Positions 43,776-52,140 of a stretch of 64,000 nt of DNA are shown here, piece by piece. The DNA is taken from contig NZ_CP126106.1 in assembly GCF_030123325.1 (NCBI RefSeq), positions 1,950,001-2,014,000 on the forward strand, read 5' to 3'. Origin of the DNA: Peribacillus simplex (GTDB lineage: Bacteria > Bacillota > Bacilli > Bacillales > DSM-1321). The stretch's first letter is position 1, and every line of letters starts with the position of its first letter. A program made the position numbers and the translations under genes. The notes under the pieces are model-generated. The model was not told where the DNA came from. It did not search any database and saw only the letters and a list, made by a program, of their open reading frames with translations.

Positions 43776-44183
43776 TTATATTGTTAAGCTATCCTTATTG
43801 CTCAAAGTGCTCGATGTAGCGGATTTTAATATTTTATGATGGTAAATATAAGAGCCGGCTATCAATATATATCCGATAATGAAAAGCAGCCATCCACTGG
43901 CAGGGTCGCCCACTGATATGCTTGAATACATAGCACCCGTCAAATCAAATACAAAACCGGCATAAGCCCATTCCTTAATTCTCGGAAAACCTGGAATGAG
44001 TATTGCCGCGACACCTAATAATTTGGCTATTCCAATGAAGGGCAGAAGGTAGGTTGGATAACCTAAATGATCAAATAAAGCGACTGCATCGGGAACAGAC
44101 ATTATATCCGGAATAGAACCCAAAACCATTAGTGCCACCAAAAGCCCTGTGAAAATCCAATATATAATTTTTATTTTTTTCAT
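43776..44183 (-). CDS. DoxX-like membrane protein
   Basis: 135 aa with four hydrophobic segments. Its start KKIKIIYWIFTGLLVALMVL is followed by the DoxX-like core LLPFIGIAKLLGVAAIL and WAYAGFVFDLTGA. GGGAGGG precedes the ATG. It stands alone on the minus strand next to the IS element. The family is of poorly known function, with some members linked to redox or thiol stress. Confidence 0.85.
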   Translation of the reverse strand: MKKIKIIYWIFTGLLVALMVLGSIPDIMSVPDAVALFDHLGYPTYLLPFIGIAKLLGVAAILIPGFPRIKEWAYAGFVFDLTGAMYSSISVGDPASGWLLFIIGYILIAGSYIYHHKILKSATSSTLSNKDSLTI

Positions 44184-44270
44184 TTATTCAAATTCCCTCC
44201 CTTAGGTTGACATTTTAATCATATTCCGCTTTCCTTTTTTTAATGCACTCTATATTATTGAACTTCAACA

Positions 44271-44345
44271 GTCATGGCGCGATTCTTTAATAAGAATCGC
44301 GCCACGACTGTAGGCAAACTCGAAGAAAAGCGAGTTTGCCTACAG
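44271..44345. repeat. Two abutting long hairpins
   Basis: A 17-bp dyad (44271-44287 with 44292-44308, core GGCGCGATTCTT) shares its last base with a second dyad, CTGTAGGCAAACTCG / CGAGTTTGCCTACAG (44308-44345), followed by a T-run. The second is the same family as the hairpin at 12375-12409. They lie upstream of the 21-bp repeat array, in the gap between doxX and yitT. Confidence 0.65.
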
Positions 44346-44392
44346 TTTTTTTCTTGAAAAATATTCTGATAATTTCAACAATCCGATCCCAA

Positions 44393-44612
44393 GAGTAAAT
44401 GTGCGAAATCATGTGTGCAGCACGAATTCACGAGTAAATAAGCTGAATTCACGAGTAAAAGGCCAAAACTCACGAGTAAAAGGGCCAAACTTACGAGTAA
44501 ATGGTGCGAAATCACGAGTAAACGCGAGAAATCATGGGTGCAGCCCGAACTCACGAGTAAACTGGGCGAAATCCCAAGTAACTGTGCAAAATCATGGGTG
44601 CAGCACGAACAA
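44393..44612 (+). repeat. 21-bp (7-codon) direct repeat array
   Basis: CGAGTAAA recurs at 44431, 44452, 44473, 44494 and 44515, exactly 21 bp apart. Variants at 44536, 44554, 44575 and 44596 read CATGGGTGCA or CCAAGTA. The 89-codon plus-strand frame (44401-44670) reads as repeats of N-S-R-V-N/K-x-x, but it has no ribosome binding site and is probably not a real gene. Period and unit do not fit a CRISPR array. Confidence 0.7.
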
Positions 44613-44678
44613 AATGTATATCGATAGGGGGATATGCTTTGATCAGTCTTCCCTGTTGCAGCACTTGTAGGTATGGCT

Positions 44679-45260
44679 TTATCTTATAAAAATGTTTATT
44701 GCCTTAAAAGAATTGATAAAGGAGACGCATATGCCGACACAGGAAATCGTGATGAGTGAATACATTAACTTTAAGTCATTCAATATAATAATTCCCGCAA
44801 TTACTATGAGTGAATCAATAATAAAAATAATGATTCCAGGATTAGTTGCTGTGGTTTTAGCGATTAATAGTGCCAGTAAATCCACTCCACCGGGGCTAAT
44901 ATGTTGTCTCAGCATAAAACCAACACCAATCCCAATCGTCATTCCACCGATAATGGCACTCGTTATGATCGGTAGATGAACCAAACCGTTTAGTGGTGTT
45001 AGCCAATCAATAATGGTTGAAGTAAAAGCTAACCCAAGGATGGCATTGAAGAAATAAGACTTGTCGTATAGAAGAGATACAAGGTATATGGGAATGTTGA
45101 TCATGATCATGGTATGTCCAACCTGGATTCCCCAAACATATTTGATTAACAAACTTATTCCGAATATCCCGCCATTTATTAGATGAATGGGGACAATGAA
45201 CAGATTAAGACCTACTCCAATGCAAAAACTTGAAAAAAGCAGAGTAACGAACTTTTTCAT
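44679..45260 (-). CDS. YitT family membrane protein
   Basis: 193 aa from the ATG at 45260, placed by AAGGGGAA. About six hydrophobic segments, with the YitT pattern GVGLNLFIVPIHLINGGIFG near the N-terminus and RQHISPGGVDLLALLIAK in the middle. The C-terminal DUF2179 domain of longer YitT proteins is missing, so this is the short form. Its role is unknown; an anion or amino acid carrier-like role is often suggested for the family. Confidence 0.85.
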   Translation of the reverse strand: MKKFVTLLFSSFCIGVGLNLFIVPIHLINGGIFGISLLIKYVWGIQVGHTMIMINIPIYLVSLLYDKSYFFNAILGLAFTSTIIDWLTPLNGLVHLPIITSAIIGGMTIGIGVGFMLRQHISPGGVDLLALLIAKTTATNPGIIIFIIDSLIVIAGIIILNDLKLMYSLITISCVGICVSFINSFKAINIFIR

Positions 45261-45430
45261 AAAAACATTCCCCTTGTCCAAATCATTATCTTAAAATATA
45301 TGAGAGGAATGTAAATATATACTTAGTATAATGAAAGTACCATTGCAATTTGTGTATTGTTTGCTTTGCTCCCCAAATGATGTTCTGAAATTTAAATGGA
45401 TGCCGTCACCTTGAGCACATGAATTAATTT

Positions 45431-45476
45431 GGCAAAAAAAAAGAGACACTCATAAAAAGTGTCTCTTTTTTTTGCC
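45431..45476. terminator. Bidirectional terminator between yitT and the MFS gene
   Basis: AAGAGACACT and AGTGTCTCTT form a stem flanked by an A-run and a T-run within GGCAAAA..TTTTGCC. It works in either direction; for the minus-strand genes it terminates the MFS transcript. Confidence 0.85.
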
Positions 45477-45547
45477 TTAATGGGGCAAGTCAGTTTTATA
45501 AGAATTTTTTATACCTTGGAAAATAGGTTGAATTTAGCCTTGTTTAT

Positions 45548-47038
45548 TCAAGCTCTTTTTTTTGATAGGCGATTTGTAATGGTATCTTCTTGAGGTGAAG
45601 TTTGCCGTATATAAAAGGCCAGTATGAATGCAACTATGGTCAATCCTGTTGCAATCATGAATGCATCATCCACTCCCATTACGCTACCTTGTTTAATGGC
45701 CATGGCCATTTGTGATGTATTATCTGGTGATATGTTTCTTTGAGATAAGATTTCCTGAACATGCTTCGTTCCCTGGTTTGTCATGATGGAAACAAAGAAT
45801 GCCATGCCAACAGCACCTGCTACCATTCTCAATGTATTGACCATTGCTGTTCCATATTTATTTAGGCTAAGTGCCAATTCATTTAATCCAGCAGTGAAGA
45901 TGGGCATCATCAGTATCGACATTCCGAACATTCTAATAGTATATACCCACACCACATAAGAATAGGACGTATCTGTTTCAAGCCGCGTTAAAAGATAGGT
46001 TGTAATGATAGTGATGGCAAGTCCGCTCACCGCAAGCCATCTCGCACCAAATCGATCGAACAGCTTACCTGTGATAGGAGACATGATCCCCATTAAAATC
46101 CCGCCAGGCAATAGCATGAGACCGGATTCCATCGGGGTAAACCCCCGGATATTCTGCATATAGATTGGCATGATGATCATTCCAGAGAACATACCCATAG
46201 TTGCGATGATGTTGATAACCGTCGTTAAAGTGAACATCCGATACCGAAAAATTCTAAATTCCAAAATAGGATGGGATACAGTAAATTGCCTCCAGACAAA
46301 TAAAACTAAACTGATTCCCCCAACAAGGAACATCGTCAGTACTTCGGGACTGTCCCATCCCTTGGTACCGCCTGTAGCGAATCCATATAGAACTCCGCCA
46401 AATCCGATAGTGGAAAGAATTACACCCATTTTATCGAGTTTAGGCCGACTCGTTTTCCCTACTTTTTTGATGATGAAAATGGCAAAGATGAAGTCAAGCA
46501 ATGCAAATGGGAAAATGACAAAAAACAGAACCCGCCAAGAGTAGTTTTGTATAATCCATCCTGATAACGTCGGTCCTACAGCAGGGGCAAAATTCATCGC
46601 GATACCAAATATGCCCATTGCGAAACCGCGTCTGTTAGGTGGAAATATAGTGAAAATCACATTTGTGATCAAAGGGAATAAAATCCCCGCCCCGGCGGCT
46701 TGAACCACACGTCCAATCAATAAGACGGAGAAGCTGGGGGCAATTCCACATAGGAAAGTTCCTAAAGCGAAAAGTCCCATCGAAGCAAGATATAGTTGCC
46801 TTGTATTGAAACGTTCCATTAAGAAAGCAGTGATAGGGATGACGATCCCATTGACCAATAGGAAGATTGTAGTAAGCCAGTTAGCTGTTGCAGCTGAGAT
46901 TTCAAAGTGATTCATTAATTGAGGCAATGCTATATTAATTAAAGTCTGATTTAAGAAAGCGACTAGAGCCCCAGCCAGCATCACCGCAAACATGGGACCC
47001 GTACGAATTTTAGTGATGGCTGTTTTGTCGTGATTCAT
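45548..47038 (-). CDS. DHA2-family (14-TMS) multidrug efflux MFS transporter
   Basis: 496 aa with 14 predicted membrane segments, an EmrB/QacA/LmrB-like proton-driven drug exporter. It has ALVAFLNQTLINIALPQLM (motif D1-like), FLMERFNTRQLYLASMG (motif A) and GIAMNFAPAVGPTLSGWII (motif C). GGAAAGGA lies upstream of the ATG. No regulator gene is adjacent, but a dyad at 47064-47084 lies in its promoter region. Confidence 0.92.
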   Translation of the reverse strand: MNHDKTAITKIRTGPMFAVMLAGALVAFLNQTLINIALPQLMNHFEISAATANWLTTIFLLVNGIVIPITAFLMERFNTRQLYLASMGLFALGTFLCGIAPSFSVLLIGRVVQAAGAGILFPLITNVIFTIFPPNRRGFAMGIFGIAMNFAPAVGPTLSGWIIQNYSWRVLFFVIFPFALLDFIFAIFIIKKVGKTSRPKLDKMGVILSTIGFGGVLYGFATGGTKGWDSPEVLTMFLVGGISLVLFVWRQFTVSHPILEFRIFRYRMFTLTTVINIIATMGMFSGMIIMPIYMQNIRGFTPMESGLMLLPGGILMGIMSPITGKLFDRFGARWLAVSGLAITIITTYLLTRLETDTSYSYVVWVYTIRMFGMSILMMPIFTAGLNELALSLNKYGTAMVNTLRMVAGAVGMAFFVSIMTNQGTKHVQEILSQRNISPDNTSQMAMAIKQGSVMGVDDAFMIATGLTIVAFILAFYIRQTSPQEDTITNRLSKKRA

Positions 47039-47063
47039 TATTATGGCACGTCCTTTCCGCTAG

Positions 47064-47084
47064 GATAGTACGTATTGTACTGTC
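47064..47084 (-). promoter_or_regulatory. Dyad operator candidate before the MFS gene
   Basis: AGTAC and GTACT around a 5-nt centre, extended by GA/TC, form a 21-bp near-palindrome 26 bp upstream of the MFS start. It resembles a TetR- or MarR-type site. The regulator would be encoded elsewhere. Confidence 0.4.
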
Positions 47085-47420
47085 TGCTAGTTTTTAAAAT
47101 TATAGAAGTTAAAGCGACTTCACTAAGTTTATAAGTGAACCAACCTATATTTTCCAATGATATACCCCATCTTAAGGAGATTAACCTCAATTCACGGCTT
47201 TTGGAGGTGTTTATTCTTCATTAGCAACTTACTTGACAATAACCAGGATATATTCTCTTTTTTAGGAAATCCCCCAGTTTAACATCCATTCTACAGGTAT
47301 ACCATACTTCGAACAATAATCACCAATCTAATACTTAATACGTATCAGAAAAATTGTTTCCTTTAGTATAAATACTTTAACATTCTATCATTCGTATTCA
47401 CTAAATAATAGTTAATTGAT

Positions 47421-47455
47421 AAAAAGGTGTGATGGGCAATAAAATCACGCCTTTT
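47421..47455. terminator. Hairpin in the MFS-frlC intergenic region
   Basis: AAAAGGTGTGAT and ATCACGCCTTTT pair with one G-T pair around a short loop and T-tail. The rest of 47085-47420 is AT-rich, with no gene seen. Confidence 0.55.
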
Positions 47456-47499
47456 CCGTATGTTGAGAATTAATGTTTTTTAAATATTCAAAATAATCA

Positions 47500-47547
47500 T
47501 TGCAATCAATGTACTGTTTAATTATAATACAAAGCATAACAAATAAA
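47500..47547 (+). promoter_or_regulatory. frlC promoter with shared downstream element
   Basis: TTGCAA (47500-47505), 17 nt and TATAAT (47523-47528) are followed by ACAAAGCATAACAAATAAA. The same block, with two changed bases, follows the TATAAT of the frlB promoter at 49841. It is a likely binding site of the frl regulator. Confidence 0.65.
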
Positions 47548-47572
47548 AAGTCTTTATGAGGAGGTGAAATAA

Positions 47573-48391
47573 TTGAACATTGCAGGGATGAATATCACTT
47601 TTAGGCATTTCCCTTTTCATTATTTTTTGGATTGCATGGATCACCTTGAGATTAAAAGCATTGAATTATGGGGTGGGGAGCCACATCTATATGTTTATCG
47701 CAACATACTAGAAAATATAAGAAGTTTGAGAAGGGAAATTAAGTCCAGAAATATGAAAATCATCTGCTATACTCCAGAGCAATGTATCTATCCTTATAAC
47801 ATTGCATCCTCGGATGCTCATTGGCGAAAAAAAAGCATTGAATATTTTATGGACAATCTTTACGCCGCGCTGGAGTTAGACACAAACATGATGCTTATCA
47901 CTTCTGGAATAGGGGACTTTTCCGTCTCACAAGAGGAATCATGGAAGTATGCGAGTGACTCAATCTTTCAATTAACCAAAGTAGCTGAGATGGAAGGTTT
48001 GATTCTTGCTTTAGAGCCATTAACAAAATATGAATCCAATCTGGTAATAGACTCTATAGGGTTAAAGAAAATGTTAGAGGAAATCCAGTCTTCCTCATTA
48101 AAAGGAATGATCGATACAGTTTCGATGCATCTGGCAGGTGAAACCCCTGATGAGTACTTTTCCTTCCTTCCCGAATTAAGCCATTTTCACCTAATGGATG
48201 GAGATGGTCAATCAGATTCGCATCTGGCACTAGATGATGGGGTTTTAAATTGGAGAGAATACTTAACAAGCCTTAAAGATCATCGTTATAAAGGAAGTTG
48301 TACTCTAGAGATTATGGGATCAAATTATTATCAAAATCCAAGGGTTGCAATCATGAAATCTATTGAAAAAGTAAGGGAATTGGGAATTTAA
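47573..48391 (+). CDS. frlC: FrlC-like sugar isomerase/epimerase (fructosamine epimerase)
   Basis: 272 aa, of the xylose isomerase-like TIM barrel family. E. coli FrlC interconverts psicoselysine and fructoselysine. It has MNIAGMNITFRHFPF at the start, IELWGGEPHLYVY, LALEPLTKYESN (metal Glu), GMIDTVSMHLAGETP and FHLMDGDGQSDSHLALDDG near the C-terminus. TTG 47573, directly before AACATT, follows GAGGAGGTG. It is followed within 22 bp by frlA. Its assignment rests on the full frl gene set around it. Confidence 0.85.
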   Translation: MNIAGMNITFRHFPFHYFLDCMDHLEIKSIELWGGEPHLYVYRNILENIRSLRREIKSRNMKIICYTPEQCIYPYNIASSDAHWRKKSIEYFMDNLYAALELDTNMMLITSGIGDFSVSQEESWKYASDSIFQLTKVAEMEGLILALEPLTKYESNLVIDSIGLKKMLEEIQSSSLKGMIDTVSMHLAGETPDEYFSFLPELSHFHLMDGDGQSDSHLALDDGVLNWREYLTSLKDHRYKGSCTLEIMGSNYYQNPRVAIMKSIEKVRELGI

Positions 48392-48412
48392 TCTAATTTG
48401 GAGGAACTCTTT

Positions 48413-49756
48413 ATGAGTAATGGCACACTTACAAGAAAACTGGGTTTTTGGTCTGCTCTGGCTATTGCTGTTGGAACTACTATAGGGTCGGGTATTTTTG
48501 TCTCATCAGGTGATGTTGCAAGGGCTGCGGGTACTCCTTCCATTTCTATTCTAGCCTGGATAATAGGCGGGGTGATTGCCATACCGCAAGTAATGGTGCT
48601 GGCAGAGTTATCGACGGCATACCCCCAAAATGGAAGCGGTTACGTTTATTTAAATAAAGCTGGATGGAGGCCTTTGGCATTTTTATATGGATGGGCCACT
48701 TTCTGGGCTTTGGATCCTCCATCAATATCGATTATGGCATTAGCGATTGTTTCTTATTTAGCAACCTTTTTCCCATTTTTCTCAGGAGTGGCCGGGAAAT
48801 TATTGGGTATTGCGATCATCCTGCTCATCACATCGATTCATTATCGAAGTGTGAAAGAGGGAGGTCTTTTCCAAGTCATGATCACGGCTATCAAAATCAT
48901 TCCTTTCCTGATTGTCATTGTCCTGGGAATCATGTATATGAACCCTGGTAACTTTACTTATACTCCAGGACCTGGTACCCAAAATTCAAGTTTAATAGGT
49001 GGTGTATCTGCAACCACATGGGCATATACGGGGATGGCCGCGATTTGTTTCATGGCTGGGGAGTTCAAAAATCCAGGGAAAATACTTCCGCGGGCTCTTA
49101 TTAGTTCGGTATTCATCGTGTTGGCTTTATATACGCTGCTAGCCGTTTGTGTCATAGGCTTGATGCCATTTGAAGAATTAATGAACTCCAATGCGGCAGT
49201 TTCTGAAGCTGTTAAATATATTCCGGGATTATCTGATATTGCCTCATCATTTGTGGCCATTACGGCGATTATTGTTATCTTGGGTTCGCTGAGCTCTTGC
49301 ATAATGTTTCAGCCCCGCCTTGAGTATGCAATGGCAAAGGACGGACTATTCTTTCAACGCTTTGCAAGAGTCCATCCTAAATATGAAACTCCAAGTTTCT
49401 CCATCATCGTTCAGGTTACGTATGCATGTATTCTTGTGTGCTTTAGTAATTTAACGGTGTTACTAGGCTATTTCACACTGATCCAATTGATTATTAACAT
49501 TATGGACTTTGCCGCTGTTTATAAATGTCGTAAAAGGGATGATTATAACCCAATCTATCGTATGCCAATGTGGAGATTAACGACGGTTTTAGCTATTCTT
49601 GGAGCATCATGGCTGGCCTGGGGAACATTTACTTGGGCGCCAATTCAAGGAGTGATTGCAGCGTTGATCGTTATCGCAACAGGTCTGCCGGTTTACTATT
49701 ATTGGGAAAGGAAATATGGATCAAAGAAAAATAACGACAGCGATATCGTCGCTTAG
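48413..49756 (+). CDS. frlA: FrlA-like APC permease (fructosamine uptake)
   Basis: 447 aa from ATG 48413 (TTTGGAGGAA upstream). Twelve membrane segments, LAT/APC type. It begins with LTRKLGFWSALAIAVGTTIG, followed by GSGIFVSSGDVARAAG, and PQNGSGYVYLNKAGWRPLAF is conserved. E. coli FrlA imports fructoselysine/psicoselysine. B. subtilis instead uses the FrlONM ABC transporter. The gene therefore follows the enteric plan. It lies directly behind frlC. Confidence 0.85.
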   Translation: MSNGTLTRKLGFWSALAIAVGTTIGSGIFVSSGDVARAAGTPSISILAWIIGGVIAIPQVMVLAELSTAYPQNGSGYVYLNKAGWRPLAFLYGWATFWALDPPSISIMALAIVSYLATFFPFFSGVAGKLLGIAIILLITSIHYRSVKEGGLFQVMITAIKIIPFLIVIVLGIMYMNPGNFTYTPGPGTQNSSLIGGVSATTWAYTGMAAICFMAGEFKNPGKILPRALISSVFIVLALYTLLAVCVIGLMPFEELMNSNAAVSEAVKYIPGLSDIASSFVAITAIIVILGSLSSCIMFQPRLEYAMAKDGLFFQRFARVHPKYETPSFSIIVQVTYACILVCFSNLTVLLGYFTLIQLIINIMDFAAVYKCRKRDDYNPIYRMPMWRLTTVLAILGASWLAWGTFTWAPIQGVIAALIVIATGLPVYYYWERKYGSKKNNDSDIVA

Positions 49757-49817
49757 CAGAATGCTAAGGGAAGTTAGGCCTCTTCGATGAACGCCCTAAA
49801 AATTTAAAATAAAACAA

Positions 49818-49865
49818 TTGTGAATTTTATTATGTTTGAATATAATACAAGACATAACAAATAAA
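49818..49865 (+). promoter_or_regulatory. frlB promoter with shared downstream element
   Basis: TTGTGA (49818-49823), 17 nt and TATAAT (49841-49846) are followed by ACAAGACATAACAAATAAA, near-identical to the block at 47529-47547. frlB therefore has its own regulated promoter. Confidence 0.65.
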
Positions 49866-49890
49866 TGAAGATACAGGGAGGAATATATTG

Positions 49891-50904
49891 ATGCTAAAGT
49901 TTGATGAGGGGTTATTTCTTGATCTTGTAGAAAAAGAGGGCCTTGCTTTTAGAGGTCAGATTGAAGAAATCGTAGATGGAATCACAAAAAGGGGCTACAG
50001 CAATATTTTCCTGATCGGGGCTGGTGGCACCATAGCCATGATGTATCCATATGAATACATTTTAAAATCAAATTCTACCATTGATGTCCATGCAGAAATT
50101 GCTGCTGAGTTCATGGTCATGAATCATAAGCATTTCAGCAAAGATTCAGTCTGTATTTTTACATCTGTATCTGGGACAACTCAAGAAACAGTTGCAGCGG
50201 CTGAGTATTGTAAAGCAAAAGGGGCTACTACAATCGCTTTAGTTGCAGAGCCAAATACCCCGTTAACACAAATTGCGGATTACTGTATAACGACAGGTTC
50301 TGAAACGCACTCTTTTGATACTTTCTTTATGCTTTTGTACATGTTCGTCTTCCGTTTCATGTATAACAATAATGAATTCCCACAATATGAACAATTCACG
50401 AAGGAGGTTTCTCTACTTCCACGTGCAATTCTGGATGCCGTTAAATCTTTTGATAAAAAAGCAGAGGAATTTGCCATTACTCATAAAGACACGGATTACC
50501 ACATGATGGTCGGTTCTGGTAACCTATGGGGAAACACTTATTCATATGCGATGTGCATTTTAGAGGAAATGCAATGGATCCAAGCGAAATCCATCCACGC
50601 GGCAGAGTTTTTCCATGGTACGCTTGAACTTGTTGTTGAAGATACAAGTGTTATTTTACTAAAGGGAGAAGACGAAACAAGACCGCTGATGGACCGTGTA
50701 GAGAGATTTGTAGAAAAAATCTCAAAAAATATAACGGTTATTGATACCAAAAACTTTGATATGGAAGGCATCAGCGAAGAATTTAGAAAGCACTTTTCTG
50801 TTAGTATTAACTGGGCAGTATTAAGTCGAATCAGCGTTTACCTTGAGCGTGAAAGAAATCATCCATTAACACTTAGAAGATACTATCGACAAATGGAATA
50901 TTAA
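49891..50904 (+). CDS. frlB: Fructosamine 6-phosphate deglycase (FrlB), SIS domain
   Basis: It splits fructosamine 6-phosphate into glucose 6-phosphate and the free amine or amino acid. It is 337 aa from ATG 49891 (GGGAGG 9 nt upstream; TTG 49888 is also possible). Two SIS domains are present: IFLIGAGGTIAMMYPYEYIL and SVSGTTQETVAAAEYCKAKG in the first, and MVGSGNLWGNTYSYAMCILE, then QAKSIHAAEFFHGTLELV, in the second. It is separated from frlD by a repeat element. Confidence 0.9.
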   Translation: MLKFDEGLFLDLVEKEGLAFRGQIEEIVDGITKRGYSNIFLIGAGGTIAMMYPYEYILKSNSTIDVHAEIAAEFMVMNHKHFSKDSVCIFTSVSGTTQETVAAAEYCKAKGATTIALVAEPNTPLTQIADYCITTGSETHSFDTFFMLLYMFVFRFMYNNNEFPQYEQFTKEVSLLPRAILDAVKSFDKKAEEFAITHKDTDYHMMVGSGNLWGNTYSYAMCILEEMQWIQAKSIHAAEFFHGTLELVVEDTSVILLKGEDETRPLMDRVERFVEKISKNITVIDTKNFDMEGISEEFRKHFSVSINWAVLSRISVYLERERNHPLTLRRYYRQMEY

Positions 50905-50912
50905 GATATGTA

Positions 50913-51257
50913 GAGCATTACTTAGTAGTGCTCCAGACTGTATCTTAAAAAAAGTTCCAACAGATCAAAAAAAACATTCCAGTTGATTGGAGCGGGTGTG
51001 CGAGACTCCTGCGGGAAATACGTGCCCAAGGGAGACCCCACAGGCGCACAGAGCGCCAAAGGAGGCCCCCTTTCCGCCGACTGTCTGCCAAGCCTCATCA
51101 AAGCATGAGCCAATGTGGTCTTGGCTAGCCAGTTATTCGGCAGGAGTGTCGCAAATCTCTACAATTCAGAGGGTGTTTCGTTTCATTCTTAAAATCAAGT
51201 AAAAAAACATGAAGGATTCATTTGACGTCAAAATGGAGCACTACTTAAGTAGTGCTC
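50913..51257. repeat. Non-coding repeat element between frlB and frlD, flanked by duplicated palindromes
   Basis: Near-identical 21-22 bp palindromes (GAGCA..TGCTC with centre ACTTAGT / ACTTAAGT) stand at 50913-50933 and 51236-51257. Sequence just after each is also related (TCTTAA..GTTC). Between them lies about 300 bp of structured DNA, with TGCGAGACTCCTGC (50999-51012) and its near-complement GCAGGAGTGTCGCA (51140-51153). A small GGCGC/GCGCC stem (about 51041-51057) lies inside. The 50999 block is typical of dispersed Bacillus repeats. No gene is supported in 50905-51287. Confidence 0.65.
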
Positions 51258-51287
51258 ATTTCTTAAGTTCAAAGAAAGCGGGGGAAA

Positions 51288-52073
51288 ATGATGAGAACGG
51301 TTTCAGTCGGAGATAACTGTATGGATGTCTATCAAAAGAGCGGGGAGGTCTATCCTGGCGGTAATCCTTTAAATGTGGCTGTCTATTTAAAAGGGTTAGG
51401 TGCTGAATCTGCTTATATTGGCTGGGTGGGTTCCGATCAATATAGTGAAAAAATGGTTCAAGCGATTCTGGGAAAAGGCGTTGATATAACTCATCTTTCG
51501 AGGAAAGAAGGAAAAACAGCGGTTACTTTTGTTGAAATGGTAGGAAGTGACCGGAGGTTTGGAGAATACGACGAAGGTGTCATGGAACATTTCTGTTTAA
51601 CGACGGAAGAACTCCAATACATTCAAACATTTCAGCTCATACATTCAGGGATTTGGGGACATGCGGATAAGTACTATTCCTTTTTTAAAGAAAAAGGAAT
51701 GCTCACGTCTTTTGATTTCTCAGATCAGCTTGATCACGATTTAGTGAAGACTTTGCCGCAGTTTGTTGATTATCCTTTTTTTTCTTATACGAAGGATGAT
51801 GCCTTTATCCGCCAATTTCTAGAGGATGTAAAAAATCAAGGATCTAAAATTGCGGTCGCCACTTTAGGTGAAAATGGTTCACTTGCTTATGACGGTATTC
51901 AATTTTATCAATGCGGTGTCGTTGAAGCGAAAGTGGTGGACACTATGGGGGCGGGGGATTCCTTCATTTCTGGTTTCATTTATGGAATATTGAATGGCAA
52001 ATCTATCGGCAATTGCTTGGAATTGGGAACAGAGTCTGCTGCGAAAACAATTAGATATTTCGGTGCGTGGTGA
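51288..52073 (+). CDS. frlD: Fructosamine kinase (FrlD), PfkB family
   Basis: It phosphorylates imported fructosamines at O6, giving the FrlB substrate. It is 261 aa. It has the ribokinase-type features MRTVSVGDNCMDVYQ, YPGGNPLNVAVYLKGLGAES (sugar binding) and the C-terminal anion hole with catalytic Asp VDTMGAGDSFISGFIYG. GCGGGGGAAA precedes ATG 51288. Like E. coli FrlD it is short for the family. It is followed 67 bp on by the frlR regulator. Confidence 0.9.
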   Translation: MMRTVSVGDNCMDVYQKSGEVYPGGNPLNVAVYLKGLGAESAYIGWVGSDQYSEKMVQAILGKGVDITHLSRKEGKTAVTFVEMVGSDRRFGEYDEGVMEHFCLTTEELQYIQTFQLIHSGIWGHADKYYSFFKEKGMLTSFDFSDQLDHDLVKTLPQFVDYPFFSYTKDDAFIRQFLEDVKNQGSKIAVATLGENGSLAYDGIQFYQCGVVEAKVVDTMGAGDSFISGFIYGILNGKSIGNCLELGTESAAKTIRYFGAW

Positions 52074-52140
52074 CTGGGACTGGATATAATGTATAATAGA
52101 TAGTAAATAATAAATTTTGACGGATAAGGATGAATATAAT

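Noticed and set aside
44393..44612. Possible CRISPR array
   Set aside because: The period is 21 bp with no separate spacers, units degrade gradually and keep a 7-codon frame, and no cas gene is near.
44401..44670. 89-codon ORF over the 21-bp repeats as a protein gene
   Set aside because: No ribosome binding site, low-complexity repeat content, and the last third leaves the repeat pattern; treated as a repeat.
46170..46544. 124-codon plus-strand frame inside the MFS gene
   Set aside because: Antisense to conserved membrane motifs and without a ribosome binding site.
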